From: Ottelia alismoides
Taxonomy: Eukaryota > Streptophyta > Magnoliopsida > Alismatales > Hydrocharitaceae
Assembly (NCBI GenBank): GCA_037367405.1
Contig: JAZKJV010003278.1
Location: 310,001 to 374,000, forward strand
Length of the DNA stretch: 64,000 bases
Reading direction: 5' to 3'
Shown here in pieces: positions 30,763 to 43,938 of this stretch; the stretch's first letter is position 1, and each line of letters starts with the position of its first letter. The notes under the pieces are model-generated. The model made no database searches. It was not told the origin of the DNA and was given only the letters and a program-made list of their open reading frames with translations. Made by a program: the position numbers and the translations under genes.

Positions 30763-33515
30763 TGTTAGGAACTATTTGACCTTCTAGAACCCTAGGAACT
30801 ATTTTGTGGTCCACACAAGGTGGGAGCACAAAGTCATTGTGATGATAGCACAAGAAGCACAAAGGGATCAAGCAACAATCAATCCACAATATAAAAATGA
30901 AGCAATAAAAGCAATTGTGATGTAGATAAAATTTGATATACCCAATAATAAATGTGTGTATAGTGACAAGCATATTAGGGGTTGAACACAAGGAGACAAG
31001 TTGCTGTAGCAGGTATATTATTTATAAATAAATAATGAATAAATAATATAGATTTTGGTACAATATTTGCTCAATTAATTAATTAATGTTTTTGTGGGGC
31101 TTATATATATCATTTGTATTTTTAAATTTTAAATTTTTATTTTCTTTTTTATAAATTTCCAATTTTTAATTTCTCTTTTTATATATATAATATGTATATA
31201 TATCAATATACATAAGTATATAATGTAATATGTATAATATAGGTAATATATAATATAAAATAAATAATAAATATAAAAAATCAAAGAATACCAAAAACTA
31301 CAATACTTTTTATTTTTAAAGCATTTAAAATATTTATAAGGTATTTATAATAATTAATAATAACATAAATTAGATATAGCTAAAATATATTATAATTATA
31401 AATATATCTATATTTAATAAAAATTTACAAAATAAATTATTTTTATGTTTTTATATTTTTCTTATGTTTTTGTGATTTTTAAGATTTTTTTTCTAATTTT
31501 AGGTATTTTTAAAGTTCAAAATATATAAAACTAGGGACTTTAAAATAGGTCAATTGAGATTTAAAATAGCAAAAAAGGCTTAAAATTTTCCCAAATCAAT
31601 TTTCTTATGTACATAATATATATATATATATATATAACATAGTGCAGAAACTATTATTTTTAGGTTTTTTAAAAATATTTTGTGATTTTTCAGGGTTAGA
31701 TAGGGTTTACTAATTTTTAGAGTTCTTTTTAATATTTTTTGTGATTTTTGGTCTATAGCTATAAAATACTATAATAAATAGTAGGTTATATTTTGGAATT
31801 TTTAGTAGTGGTTTTATATTTTTTGTAGTTTTTCAAGTCAAACATGGAATAAATAGCACGTAAACCTAATTTAGTAAATGGAAAACCCAAATAAATGCCA
31901 AATCCTGATACATAGCATGAATAAGCATGATTTAAGGCAACTAAAATAGTTTTCCCAAAATTAAATGAGCATAGGAGATATTTTAAATAAAAAGAAATGT
32001 AAAAAATACAAGCAAATAGCAAGGATATTTTTTGCAATTAAAAATAACTCAGAGGTGGCGCATGCAAAATTACTAGAAATTTTGTTCTGAAATTCAAAGT
32101 TTTAATATTATACTCTCATTACAAAAACCTACAAGGGTATATATGCAAAATGCCCAGCTCACCTTGGGGACCACGTGAGCTGAGCTAGTAAGAACCTAAG
32201 ATTAGTAGAAAAAATTGAGGGTCTCCTTGCATTTTTTACATGAAATATTGAATGAGTTTAAATATTTAAAGTATTAAACAAAAAAAAGAGTGGGGGTATT
32301 TATTAAATTACCACCAAAAGGTGTGTGATCGTGAAACTTTGATTCTTCACTTGGACACGTGGCAGCTCCGGAGGGAACGATACCACTTTTCTTCCGACAT
32401 CTGGGATTAGATCTCCATATGAGACTGACAGTCATTGCTCCTTCAGATCGAATATCAGTTGTACACTTGGGGGCTAGTTCTTGATCGCCTCACCCTTGAC
32501 AAGATTTGATGGAATGAAGCTTGAGTCCCCTAGCACTTGGAGCACTGTTGAGGGGCTCCTCTCATTCCTGTAGCCTTCCGTCACCTCCCAGAGCCTTCAT
32601 ATATGTCCGGATCCCACTAATTGGGCTATAGAGCTCAAGGGTTCAGAAGAGGAACTGAGGGTCTTTTCTTGGTCAGATTAACCCTCAGATGGCTCTTCGA
32701 GTTGTTGTACTACAAGGGAAGAACAACAAGGCGAGGGTGAAGCAGTCTAGTCTTTTATTGACAGCGTTCGAGGTGAATATAGAGGTGATGGAGAGGTCTC
32801 AGACGAGGTAGAGGAATGGACCTTGGTTAGACTCAATTCGTACAGGATCGAGATGGAGACAATAGGTGTTTGCTGGAGAGACGCAAGGTGAAGAAGATGG
32901 AGGCGAAGTGAATCGAGTCTCAATTGCGGAACAACAAATTTTGGGACGGAGCTGGAGCGCTGGTGATTTTTAATTTATAAAATTACGCTAAGTGATTAAA
33001 AGAAGAAAGTAAACCTGAATCTATGCTACTGGAACTAAAAGCAAACTAAGGGAACATACTTAGCAGCTCGACAAGCTCTAAAGCTTGGCGTAGGGAAGGC
33101 TCACAGAAGAAGATCACCGGTGGACCTGGATCAGATCCTCCACCTCTCTATCCGCGCCGCAGGTGTCCGGAGAAAATTTCATGTCTAGGAGCTCAACAGA
33201 GAGGTTCTCGAGGAGTTACAATGGCCAATGGAAGATCAAAAAGGGAAGGAAGGTAGGTGATGTATATTTATAGCCATGGACTCCAGCCAAAAAAATGAAG
33301 AAGTAGTGTGCAGATCGAGGGTTGTTGGTGGAGATGCTTGCATGGGTGAGGGAGAAGGATGACATAGCTCGAGATTGGTGAGGGTCTTGAGGAAGATGGA
33401 AGCATGGTGGAAGCATGAGAAATGGGAGAAGTGAGCCCTCTCATGATTATGATACGGGCAGATTCAAAGGATGTACAGTTGACAAAGGGTCAACGAAGGG
33501 CAAGATCTAGTAGGT
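30763..33515 (-). mobile_element. LTR-B: part of a minus-strand LTR inserted in copia
   Basis: The left edge (minus-strand end) reads ...CCTAACA next to copia coding sequence, and no primer site follows, so this is a 3' or solo LTR. Near that end GTGTTCAACCCC (30974-30985, minus) resembles the LTR-end motif. Then come an AT-rich part (31010-32290) and a GC-richer promoter zone (32300-33515) with CTATAAATATA at about 33263-33274 on the minus strand. U3 is missing because E3 was inserted at 33516. An AT dinucleotide run lies at 31617-31636. No gene supported. Confidence 0.65.
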
Positions 33516-36500
33516 TGATGAATCCATAACTCATTATATTTACTCTATTATTTTAGTCAAATTCATTAGCAAAACATCTATAAATATATGTTAAAATCTA
33601 TATATTGTCATTCACCAAGAGTTTGTTAATAATGTATAATTAATATTTATTTATCCAAAATAAAAGAATAAAGAAGAAAAAAGAAAGGAAATAAAAAAGG
33701 TCGTAATTATGTAATAAGTACAGACTAACTCGAACCCCGAGATCAGGTCAATGATTGACGTGATCGACAGGGAATAAAGTAGGGATAGATAGTATCCTCA
33801 TTTATCCTAAATTCCCATTATTCATATCATCTACTATTTATTCTATATTTATTTTGTCAATACTCTTCACTATTCTCCTGTATATATCTTTATACTATTT
33901 ACCAATAAAATGATCTCAAAATAAATATTTTTCTCAATAAAACTTGTAAATAATAAGATGTTTTAAATAATAAAATTAATTACAAAATTAATGTGAAAAA
34001 AATTAAAGAAAACTAATTATTTATTGTATAAATATGTCGAAAGTGTGCATAATGTGTATAATACTATATTTAACTTGTATAAATGTGGTATAATAATAAA
34101 ATAAAAATATATTTTTTATGCCTTAACTTATTTTGTAAATAAATAAAAAATATAATGTACTTCATAAAAATAATAAAATAAAAATAAGTAAATATTGTAT
34201 ATATGTATATTATACCTATACATATTGATATATATTGTATATAATATTATATATATATATATTATTAAAAATATTTAAATTCACAAAAAAATAGTTTTTA
34301 AAATAACAACAGTTTTTTATTTTGATCATTTTATATTTTAAGGTCATTTACTATTTTTAATTGATTTTTCTTTTATTTTCAAAATTCTTTTTTCCTATTG
34401 GTCAACCCAGGTCTATTGACCTGGGTCAAACTCTTCCTTCCCTAGGTTCGGAGAGGGGCGATCTTTGCCGGATCTATTTTTTTCATTTTTTCCGGCCTCG
34501 GTCTGGTCTCCTCTTGCCTCGCAACACCGGCCCCATTTTCCCCAATGATCTGCGACCTTCACAGATACCTAGACATCGCCAAATCTGCCTCGGATTGTGA
34601 GTTTTCGATGGAATCTTTCAGAAACCTGGGAACCCTATAAAGCATCTCCTTTGCTCCGTCGCGTGCGACAGTTCGCTCTCGCACCTCTTTCTCTCTACTG
34701 GAACCTATAGGGTAGTGATAGGACCTTGTCAAAGCTGTTTGGAGCTCGGATTGGTACCGAGATAAGCTGAACCACTTCGTGGCTGGAGCTCTCCATCATG
34801 ACAAGCCTCCTTGTCTTTCGTAGCCAGGCCGAGGCCACAACCCGATTAATCACTTCGTTGTTGTTAACCTTCCATTTCCTATCATCACATAGTCTTCATT
34901 CCTTTCCTTTATGTTGTTCCTTTCAATTATTTCATCACCGACGCCATCTGTCGTAGCTACTCCAACCAGCGAGTCAAAGGCTGTTCTTGATCTTCTACCC
35001 ACGTAGTTAAGCCTACTACATCACTGTCCACCTTCACACGCATCCTGATCACCCTAAATCTCTACTGTAGTTGTAAGATTAGTCCTTACTTCCTTCCCAC
35101 ATGTATGTAGGAAGTCAAATCCATATCCATGCCGCTTATTTGATGTTTAGGTCTGAATAATCCCGACCGGAGCTTCGTCTCCGAGTCCCTCTTACCCTTG
35201 TAGGTATAGGTGCATGAGAGGTGCTCGATTCGAGTCCCAAGAGAAGTGGCGATGGAACTCCAGATGAAACAAGCTCCAAATCTTCGTGGAGCTTCCCTCC
35301 GAGCCGTCGCATCTCTTCATTCGATGCAGAACCTCTCCAGCAAGGTGCTGGATCCTTTGGCCAGTTGATCCGGATGCTACAGCTCCAGATTTCTCTGATC
35401 GAAGTTCCGCTGGTGGTCCCTTCATACGAGTTCTTCCAGCACTCCCTCTAACCATTAGATGAGACCCACACCCCAGATTCGATCTAAGCCGCTCACTTGC
35501 CCAAATATTAATGCTCAGATAAGATCTAGGACATATCTGACATGCACGTCATTGCCATTTCACCAGACTGCCAGCTCCAGCCAATGGGCCATCGGAGCTG
35601 TACGTAAGAGCCTCACGTGCACCACACGAACTGCGGGGTATATTGCACTTCCTTGCCTTCGTCTCGTTATTTTACTTTAGTCTAATAATTACAAAAAGTA
35701 GTATAAACCTTTTTTGCAGTAAGGACCTCGTAGTTTTCATATTTGCATTTTAGTCTAGTCGAACCACATTTACGTGAATGTACACGTGCTTTTACTAGGT
35801 TATTTGCATGTTTGCTCCTATGTTTTCACATGTTATCTAAATCAGAAAAGTTTTTGGATGCCCCTGTTACCTAAATCACGTGCAACGCACGTATTACATT
35901 TGAATTTTTGTTTGAATTCTTAGTGCATGTTATTGTTTGGCCTTGAAACTTAAAATAATTGCACTTTAGTCCTTAAATTTCATATTATTTTTATCTTCTT
36001 CTGTTAATTGGAAAAAATATCAAACCTAATCTTAAAATCCCAAAAAGTTTTAGTAGTGTCTGCTAGTATGTTCTTCATGTGGTATTTTTTATTTGTTGCT
36101 TTTTGTTTATCTGCTATTATTAAAAACTTATAAATAAACTAAAAATTGCATGTTTGCATTCAAAAATTCATAAAAATTGTAAAAATGATCTAAAAATTCC
36201 AAAAAATATTATAGTCATATTTTGGCTTGTTTTAACTATTGTGTAAATTTTGCTTGAAAATATTTTATATAACTCTAAAAATTTGTAAAACTCTAAAAAC
36301 ACCATTAAAATCATATAAAATATTTTAAAATCCCATAAATTGTGTTTCTTATCTCTGTTTGTAGATACTTTAATTTAGTTTTGTATTAAGATTCATTTCC
36401 AGGAGTACATAGCATTTTTTCTTTTTTGTATTTGCAAAATACTCAAGGTTGTGCCTTATTTTCTTTATTCACTATTTTTTAATCATTTAAAATTCCTAAA

Positions 36501-37056
36501 AAAAATCTAAAAATCCCTGAAAAATTACAAAAAAAATTAAATAAAATTATCAAAAATGCAAAAATCATTTTATTTTCTTTTTCTGGCCATTTTCTATATT
36601 TGAAAATACAAAAAGAGTGTTTATGTGTCCTTTATTCATTGCTTGTATTTTCTTTACTTGAAAATTAAAAAAAATATAAAAATTTCCAAAATTTAAAATC
36701 ATTAAAAAAATTAAAATAAAAAACATTAAAAAATACATAAAATTTAAAACCCGTAAAAAATTTAAAATATAAAAATTCACAAAAATCACAAAGTAGTTTG
36801 ATTTGATTTTCCTTTTTTTAGTCTTTGATTTTCATTGATTGAATCACCCTCGCTTAATAATTGTTGCCTCCTTGAGTTCGACCTTGGGACGTATACCAAT
36901 TTAATAAATAATAGCTTATACCACTCTCATTTACTTGCTTGATTCATTTTGTGGTTGAATAATATTCTCGATATCGGCTTGGTTAATTTAGGGACAATGA
37001 CACCTTAATTGTTTGATTAATTAACTTCACCTGAGAAAGTTGTAGTCGCGTAATCG
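33516..37056 (+). repeat. E3 5' LTR (about 3.5 kb)
   Basis: Starts TGATGAATCC and ends near ...GTAATCG, with an expected final CA changed. AT-rich U3 (33516-34380); promoter TATAAAG at 34636-34642; GC-richer leader zone (34400-35690) with a pyrimidine-rich CCCTTGTAG at about 35190 that could be a splice acceptor; AT-rich zone (35700-36830); LTR-end motif GAGTTCGACC (36874-36883) followed by TTGG / CCAA arms at 36884-36887 and 36896-36899. No gene supported. Confidence 0.8.
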
Positions 37057-37059
37057 AAT

Positions 37060-37077
37060 TGGCGCAGTTGTCAAGGA
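37060..37077 (+). other. E3 primer binding site, mutated
   Basis: TGGCGCAGTTGTCAAGGA, four differences from the perfect tRNA-Asp complement seen in E1, three bases after the LTR end. Confidence 0.8.
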
Positions 37078-38497
37078 GGCACAGTGTGGGTAGTTAGGTC
37101 TTTTTTGCCTTATACTCTTGGTTTGTTTATATACTTCTTTTCTCTTTTACTTTTGTCTATATATCTATCACTTGTTTCTTTTATTTTTGTCTATATTTGT
37201 CTCTTATTGTTGTATAGATCGTTATTCTCTATTTTCTTTCTTTTCATTTTCTTATATTTTTCATTATGGTTATCTGATGCATTTCTTATTTCACCTTTGT
37301 TACAAGGGCCCACGGAGCGAGGGAGGCAATCTTAGGAGAGTCGACACACCTGAGTGAGGCAGAGGCCAGGCTTTCTACACCAACTATCATGAGAGAGCAT
37401 CCTAGGAGGAGTAGAAGGAGTAGAAGATAGTCTAAGTTTTTAGATTTCCTTTTCAATCATTTTATTTCAATTTTGTAATTAATTTTTTATAATTCTTGGC
37501 ATTTGTCCTTTCTATATTCTTTACACTTTGGACATTATTCGGGGTCTGTTTCACCAAGTATTAGTGTACTTGGAGGACGTCACCAGATTTTAGTTTTGAC
37601 GCCTTATTTTTAATTATTTCTTGTGGTTTTCGTGTGCTTGAGCCCTTAGATCTAGGTTTTTATTTGATTGAACTTTGTAGCATTAGTCCAAAACCCCTAA
37701 TAAAATACATGTTCCTATAGAACTCGCTTGGACTTAGACAAATAAATATGTTCTTCACGATAATAGAAATTTCTCTTTATAACGGTTCCTATATTGCAAT
37801 CATTTAGAGTAGTTTTATTTTTTATGCGCGGATCATATTGCATGTAGACTGCTGGAGCAAAGTACTCCTTCTATCTTGTGCATGCATTCATAGATTTCCG
37901 TTGCATCGGCTTTTCCGATTTCCCCCCTTGATTTATTTCACCAAGGAATGCTATTTATTTGAAAAATATCCAAAAAGGTGATAACCAAATAAAAATCGAG
38001 ACTGCTAAAATAACTCAACCCTAAAACTAAACGTAATGATCACATTCCTTGTTTTGGGGAGAGAACCCACTCCTTATTTGCAAGTACTCCAGGAAGAGTG
38101 AGGCACGTACACATAAAAAATAGAGCCCAAAGCCCGGCTCTTGTGACCTAAGCGCTTGGACTTTGACTCTCAGGACCTGTTATTGATGCAAGCACTTGCC
38201 TCAAATGTTAGTAGAAGTAGTTGTGTGGATAAGGAGGTGGATTTCCTTAGAACTACTTCCGAGCTCTTACGTGTATAGTTCCTTACTTGGGGGATTCATC
38301 AATTTTTTCACGGTCTACTCTAGGACACTATACCTGTGAGCTTGTTAATATTACTATTTGATCACCTAACTCTAAAATTGAAAAGATTAACGACCGAGCT
38401 TTTACGGTCATCATTGCCTTGAGTTGGTGAATTTGTGGGTTTGTTTTTTGATCCATTGTTTTTCAGTCTAGATCCTATCTACACTTTCATCCACATC
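37078..38497 (+). other. E3 leader
   Basis: Blocks cognate to the E1 leader: AGGGCCCACGGAGCGAGGGA near 37307; hairpin CCAAGTA / TACTTGG at 37554-37573 in flanks GTTTCA and GGAGGAC; GCGCGGATCA and TTGCATGTAGACTGCTGGAG at 37826-37866; GGGGAGAGAACCC at 38056-38068; GACCG / CGGTC at 38392-38409. Plus-strand frames at 37084-37357 are T-rich and not credible genes. Confidence 0.7.
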
Positions 38498-40420
38498 ATG
38501 ATGATGGGTAGGCGGTCTCTAAAGATACCTCTAGTCACACTGCTTCACAGCACCCATGTCCATTCATCTAGGGAGGTTCCAGAGAGCTCTGAACCTCTCT
38601 CGGAACTTGAGTATTCTGTGCTTTCTTCTTTGACCTTCCGACACATCACTTGAGATACATCAACAGTCAGAGTAGTTTTTTATTGACTTGGCAACACACG
38701 AGGTCAACTCTTTTTCATTTTTAGAGTCTGACGAGATGGACCGAGAACATAGAGAAGATGAGCAACCATAGATTCCCATTGTATTTGATCAAGATATGAT
38801 CAACAACAACCTCCTAGCAGCCTTAGAGGTGATGCAGAGATGGATCTGGGATCAGGGGTTACTGATGATAGATGTTAGGAGGGAGATTATGCATATCATA
38901 GATGCTAGAGTTCAGAGACTCGATGGTGGACTAGAGATTCCTAGGGATCGAGCAGATAACAAAGATAGATGCCAGTAGGAGGATAGAGTAGAGAGACTAT
39001 TATGCACCATGGGGGAGTTGCACAACCCTGATGCAACTCTTGCTCATAGGTGGATTCAGTTGCCAGCGATTCTCAGTGATTTTGAGATCAGGCCCCAAAC
39101 GATCCAATTATTGCCCAAGTTCCATGTGCATGCCACTGAAGAGCCTCATCTCCACTTAGAGGAGTTTGAGATGATCTGCAGTATCATATACGACATGTTG
39201 GAGGACGAGGATACCGTCAACCTAATATCCTTCCCTTTCTCGTTAGTTAAGAGAGAGCAGCCTACTGGCTGAAGCACTTTGGGAGGGTTGTCACTACCTT
39301 GGAATTGTTGAAACCGAGTACCTCAACAATTACAATCCTCTCGCTCGGACCAATGCAGTGAGACCTATGATCAGTAACTTCACCATGATCGCAAATGAGC
39401 GGTTCCATGAGGCTTGGGATCAATTCAGAGAGCTCATTGACAGGTGTCCCCACCATAGTAATAGCAAGACCAACTTGCTATAGAGTTTCTTTTATGGGAT
39501 GACACCCGAGTTGTAGGGGCTTATCAATGCCTATTGTGGAGGATCCTATTTCTATAAGGACAAGGATCAAGTTTGGGCCATCTATTTTTATATGGCTTAC
39601 AACTACATTGTTATGACCTGGACTCATGTCTACACTCAAAGGAAGCCACCCACCAGTTGTTGTGGCATCACAGAGTTGCACGCATTGAAGCAGGATCATC
39701 TTCATCATCTTCCACAGTAGCAGCAGCAGCACTAGTAGAGTCATCAGCTGCCAACATGGGCATTATTAGCCAGAAGTTGGACCGCGTGGAGATCATTGAG
39801 AAGAAAACGTGACAGGGATTGGACGAGCTCAACAAGATTGATGAGATGGCCCAGAATTTGAGTGGCCTGAAGATGCAGATCATGGGTCTTCAAGAGGCAC
39901 ATATAACTTCTTTGTTATTATCTAGGTCACATGCTGATCAAGGGAGAAGATCTTCACAACCATCCGCCAAATACTGATAGGTTCACCACATTCAGGAAGA
40001 GCATGTTCAGACATCCCCACAGTACCAGTTACCACCACCTTCACTAGATACACAGATTGTGGTGTACCACAATGATCATCCATTGGAGTCCCTTCCACCA
40101 TAGTTGCATGAGAAGTCGTTGGAAGACAATGGGATTGGTATTCCTACTACCAGCAACAACCTAGTATCTGTCGTGATTACCCAGTCTTTAGATGGTCCAC
40201 AAGAGGTGCTCAATCACAGCACTAGCCTTTAACATAGCTAGGATAAGGATCGCATCAGTCAAGACAACCCCGGTACTCCCACCATTCCATTCTTTGACGC
40301 AGTACTAGGGTCAGCAGTTGAGGTAGCAGCAACCTTACTCTCGGTTTCAACAACCTCCCCCTCATTCCAACTCACAATAGTAGCATGGCCATCTTCAGTA
40401 CTTTCAGAGAGGCACCTCAT
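38498..40420 (+). pseudogene. gag: E3 gag, broken and interrupted by E2
   Basis: Starts MMMGRRSLK at 38498, cognate to E1 gag. Frame changes after 38653; then NNNLLAALEVMQRWIWDQG (38796 on), TAG at 38976, MGELHNPDATLAHRWIQLP, LLPKFHVHATEEPHLHLEEF, DTVNLISFPFSLVKRE, and a further frame change at about 39260. Recognisable gag continues to the E2 insertion: YWLKHFGR, AWDQFRELIDRCPHH, CGGSYFYKDKDQV, NMGIISQKLDRVEIIEKK, then a Gln-rich tail. Several stops are TAG or TGA. Dead copy. Confidence 0.85.
40416..40420. repeat. Target site duplication CTCAT, left copy (E2)
   Basis: CTCAT before the LTR end at 40421 recurs at 52733-52737. Collapsing it restores the E3 gag tail alignment with E1. Confidence 0.9.
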
Positions 40421-43400
40421 TGTTAATTACAGTTTCTTCGAGGATCGTAATTTAATGATAAACAGTGTTGTCGTCGTTGCTATCCCTAAAAATCCCTTGA
40501 CAAACAAACAATTTTTTTATTTTTTCTACTTATTAACCTGTATAGCGAACATGGACAAACTCAGGGAAGCTAAAAATCAAGAAGGTTATTTATTTAAAAA
40601 AATAAATTAAGAGAAAACAGGAATCTCAAAGGACAACTATCCTTGGTTTTTGTAATTTTTTTATCTTTTTTTTTATTTTCTTTATTTCTATTTTTTATAT
40701 TTTCTAATTTTCAAATTTTTAGTGATTTTGATTTTTAATTTTTTAATTTTCAAAAATAACAAACAATATGAACAAGCATAAGAAATTTGCACACCAACTT
40801 TTTTTTGTAATTTTAAATAATACCAAAGATGCTCAAAAAATCAAGAGAAAATATTTTTGGGTTTTAAAATTTTTGAAATGTTTTTGAGAATTTTTGTGGA
40901 ATTTTCAGATTTTTTTATATTTTTTGAAAAATCAAAAAGTAAGAAAATGCAAAATTATGCACAGTATGGAGTAATTGGCAAATTAAAAATATTTTAATAC
41001 CCAAATCTCCTGACAATTATTTTATGATGAAATACAAAGTAATATATACAATGAAAACTGAAATCACAATTTTTAAATTTTTCTAGAATTTTCTACGATT
41101 TTTTTTAATAATTTTCATTTTTCACAATTTTTTGGGCTTTTATAAAGAGTTAATGCATAAAAATTAGTCAGAAATTAAAAGACAGTAAAGTATACCTAGA
41201 CTAATTTTTTTTTTAATTTTTAAGCAAAGTTTTGAATTTTTAGGAATTTCCTATTTTCGAGCAGACAAATTATCATTGTTTTGAATTTTTATAATATTAA
41301 ACGGCAATAAAGATAGTATGAAAAATTTATATAATGGAGAGGAACATATCATGAGCATACACAATTTTTCTGAAATTGTTTAGAGTAATAAAAACATTTA
41401 TTCCACTAAAGAGAACAAGCAAATTAAATATCTAGAATAACAGGGGCTGAATTGTAATTATTTAAAAGTATCCCAACAAAATATAAAAATAATAAAGAGC
41501 GGGGGAGGATCTCACAATTTACCCAATATGTGTACTCTGCGCATGTGATATTCTGGAGGCGGGGACTTTATCGTAATTTTGACAACTCCAGGGGCTTACT
41601 TTGCTATTTTCTCAAAAAATTAGGGCTTTCTTGTTCTTCACGCATTAGAGGGAAAAGGGGGCAGAAGGGGGCAGCTGCCATCCACCCCTTCACATTATGG
41701 AGGAGCTTGGATTTAGGCGGGGCGGTGCCATTGGAAGGGCCCGTGCACGGAGGCGACGTGGGAGGCGGGCGCGTAGCAGCGCAGCGGCAGGAGGAGCTTG
41801 GACGAGCGGCGCGCTGCCGCGGTGCTTGCGGCGGAGATGCGTGGCGGGCTTCGAAGCAGGAGGTGGTGAGGGGAACAGCGCGGGGCTCGGCGGATCCGCA
41901 TGCCACGCGCGTCGTCGTCAAGAGGCCACGCGGCGCTGGCGCCGGCGCGAAGGAGGGAAGGCGGCACTGCGACCTTGCTCTGGGAGGTCGATGGGCGGAG
42001 GACACCGGCGGGGCTGCGCGAGTCAGGAGGAGTTGCACGCAGCAGCGACGCAAGGTGTCCAGTCGGGGTCGGGTGTGAGCCGATTGCGGAACTACCGCTT
42101 GAGCGCGACATAGGATAGAGAAGGGGGCACCGCCCGGTGGTGGAGCCGACGGTGACGAATGCCTGCCGCGCGTGCTGGGAGAGGTGGTGGCGGCCGGGGG
42201 CGGTCGAGTCCTGCCTGTTTTTTTTGTTTTTTGATTTCTAAACATTGAATAAAAAAACTTTTTTATGATTATATTTTTTTTTAAATCCGAAAAAAAGAAA
42301 TTAAAATAGGATATAGATTTTTTTTATTTTTTTTATTTTAAATTTTTCGTTGTTTTTTAAATGATCCTGCAAAACAAATGTTAGAGAAAATAAAAAAAAT
42401 TAATTTTTTATTTATTTACAAATCAGAAAATGAACGGGGATCCGGCAAAAATGAAAGGATCGAATGCGATTCTCTGACCACCGTGCATGGTCAGAGTTGA
42501 TAGATCGTAGAAGATAGAATAGAACACGTGGAGATCGAGAAAGTGATGAAAATTCAGAATCGGAGACGGATCAAATCGAGATGGATTTTTTTAAAAGATC
42601 TATAAAAACATCATGATGATGGAATGAAAAATTGACGAGATAAAGTACGATTAATCTAAGATAAAAAAATAATGAGAAAATGTGGATCTCACCTTAGGAG
42701 CAGAAATGGACCATGATCGCCTCGATAAGGCCGATTCGCTGTCACCGGATGGCTTAGAGACTAGGCAACTTTCTCGACGAAATTTTCTCTTGGTGATCGG
42801 GCTCCTCTCTCTAAAGATTGATCAAGTTGGAATGAGGGAGAAGGAGACATATAAATAGAAAAGAGATGAAGTTTGAAAATTTGAATTTTTTTGGTGGAAG
42901 AGATAAGAGAGATCAAAATAAATGAATTTTTGATTTTTTTTGGTTGAAGAGATAAGAGAGATGAAATGAGATAAAGTAAAAGAGATAAAACTATTTACAA
43001 AATTATATATATTTTTTAATTTTCGTCACTTTATTTTTTTGAAATAAAAATGTTATTTTTTTAATCTTTTTATGGCGGTTAATTAAAAATAGCAACTATG
43101 TACATATACTATATACATATATTACATTATATACAAGGGTAAATGAGGAAATTAGCCCCTTTTTATTTTAAGAATTTTATTTTTTATTTTTTTTATTTTA
43201 AATAATTAGTAAGAATAATTTACAAATATATATAAATACAATATGCACAAAATACATGGGAAAATTGCACAAACCACCCCAGAAAATGACTTTTCAACCC
43301 TAACTCCAAAAATTATGAAAATACTATCATTTTAAAGATAATTTAGTTTTAAACCCAATGGAAGTGAGATTGATTCAATTTGATCTCATATGGAGCCAGA

Positions 43401-43924
43401 ATTGGTCTTTCATATAGTGCTTAGTAGCTTTTTCAAAGTGTGGTTACTTTTATTCTGTAGAAGATTTAATTGTGCAATTATTTTTATTAATTAGGACACC
43501 TTTTTATTTACAACTTTGGTTTTGAAAGTTATTTGATTTAAGTTCAATTAATGCACAATTAAATTAGTGTCGGTTTTATACAGATATATACAAAATAAGT
43601 GAGAAGTATTTACAACAACACACACATTTTTTTGGATTTCCTGCTTAAGGACCTTATCTCACCCTACTTTATTCCTGATCGATCAGGTCAAGTCTTGACC
43701 TTCTATCGGGGTATGGGTCAGCCTGTATACAGTCTTCCTTTTTTTCTTTATTTTTCCTTTCTTTATATTTTTATTTATTTTTAGTTAAAATTAGTAAGAA
43801 GTGTACAATATTTACACACAAATGCAAGTTAGTAAGAATATGGAGTTAGTGTTATATGCATGTGTTTTATAAGGGATTTTAAGCTAAAATAAATGAATAA
43901 AGATGACGAATCGCAGATTCATCA
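40421..43924 (-). repeat. E2 3' LTR (3504 bp)
   Basis: Minus strand: starts at 43924 with TGATGAATCTGCGATTCGTC and ends at 40421. AT-rich U3 (43924-42870); TATA-like CTATTTATATG at about 42852-42862; GC-rich zone (42250-41640); AT-rich zone (41500-40560); then the LTR-end motif, degraded here. The GC-rich zone has long frames on both strands (such as 41604-42245 minus), also open in the other LTR; attributed to composition. Confidence 0.92.
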
Positions 43925-43938
43925 TCCCTCTATGCTTT
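43925..43938 (-). other. E2 polypurine tract
   Basis: On the minus strand AAAGCATAGAGGGA directly precedes the 3' LTR. It is a diverged form of the AAGTATAGGGGG tract of E1. Confidence 0.75.

Larger units (their letters stand above)
33516..40420 (+). mobile_element. E3, left part: 5' LTR, leader and gag
   Basis: Plus-strand Athila-like element related to E1 over its leader and gag. It starts TGATGAATCC at 33516 and is interrupted at 40421 by E2; gag resumes at 52738. The rest (protease, pol, 3' LTR) lies past E4, outside the window. The left flank TAGGT (33511-33515) is the expected duplication half; its partner cannot be seen. Confidence 0.85.

Noticed and set aside
31617..31636. AT dinucleotide run; also AC run at 45842-45858 and C run at 57927-57940
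   Set aside because: Simple repeats common in plant LTRs; no association with a feature beyond position.
36565..36789. Small minus-strand frame with many Phe, Ile and Leu residues (membrane protein)
   Set aside because: Translation of AT-rich LTR sequence with poly-A/T tracts; many such hydrophobic frames occur in all the LTRs.
41604..42245. 213-residue minus-strand frame in the E2 LTR, with a cognate at 50381-50965
   Set aside because: The opposite strand and other frames are also open (41530-42078, 41697-42113); arginine/proline/serine-rich composition follows GC bias. No domain.
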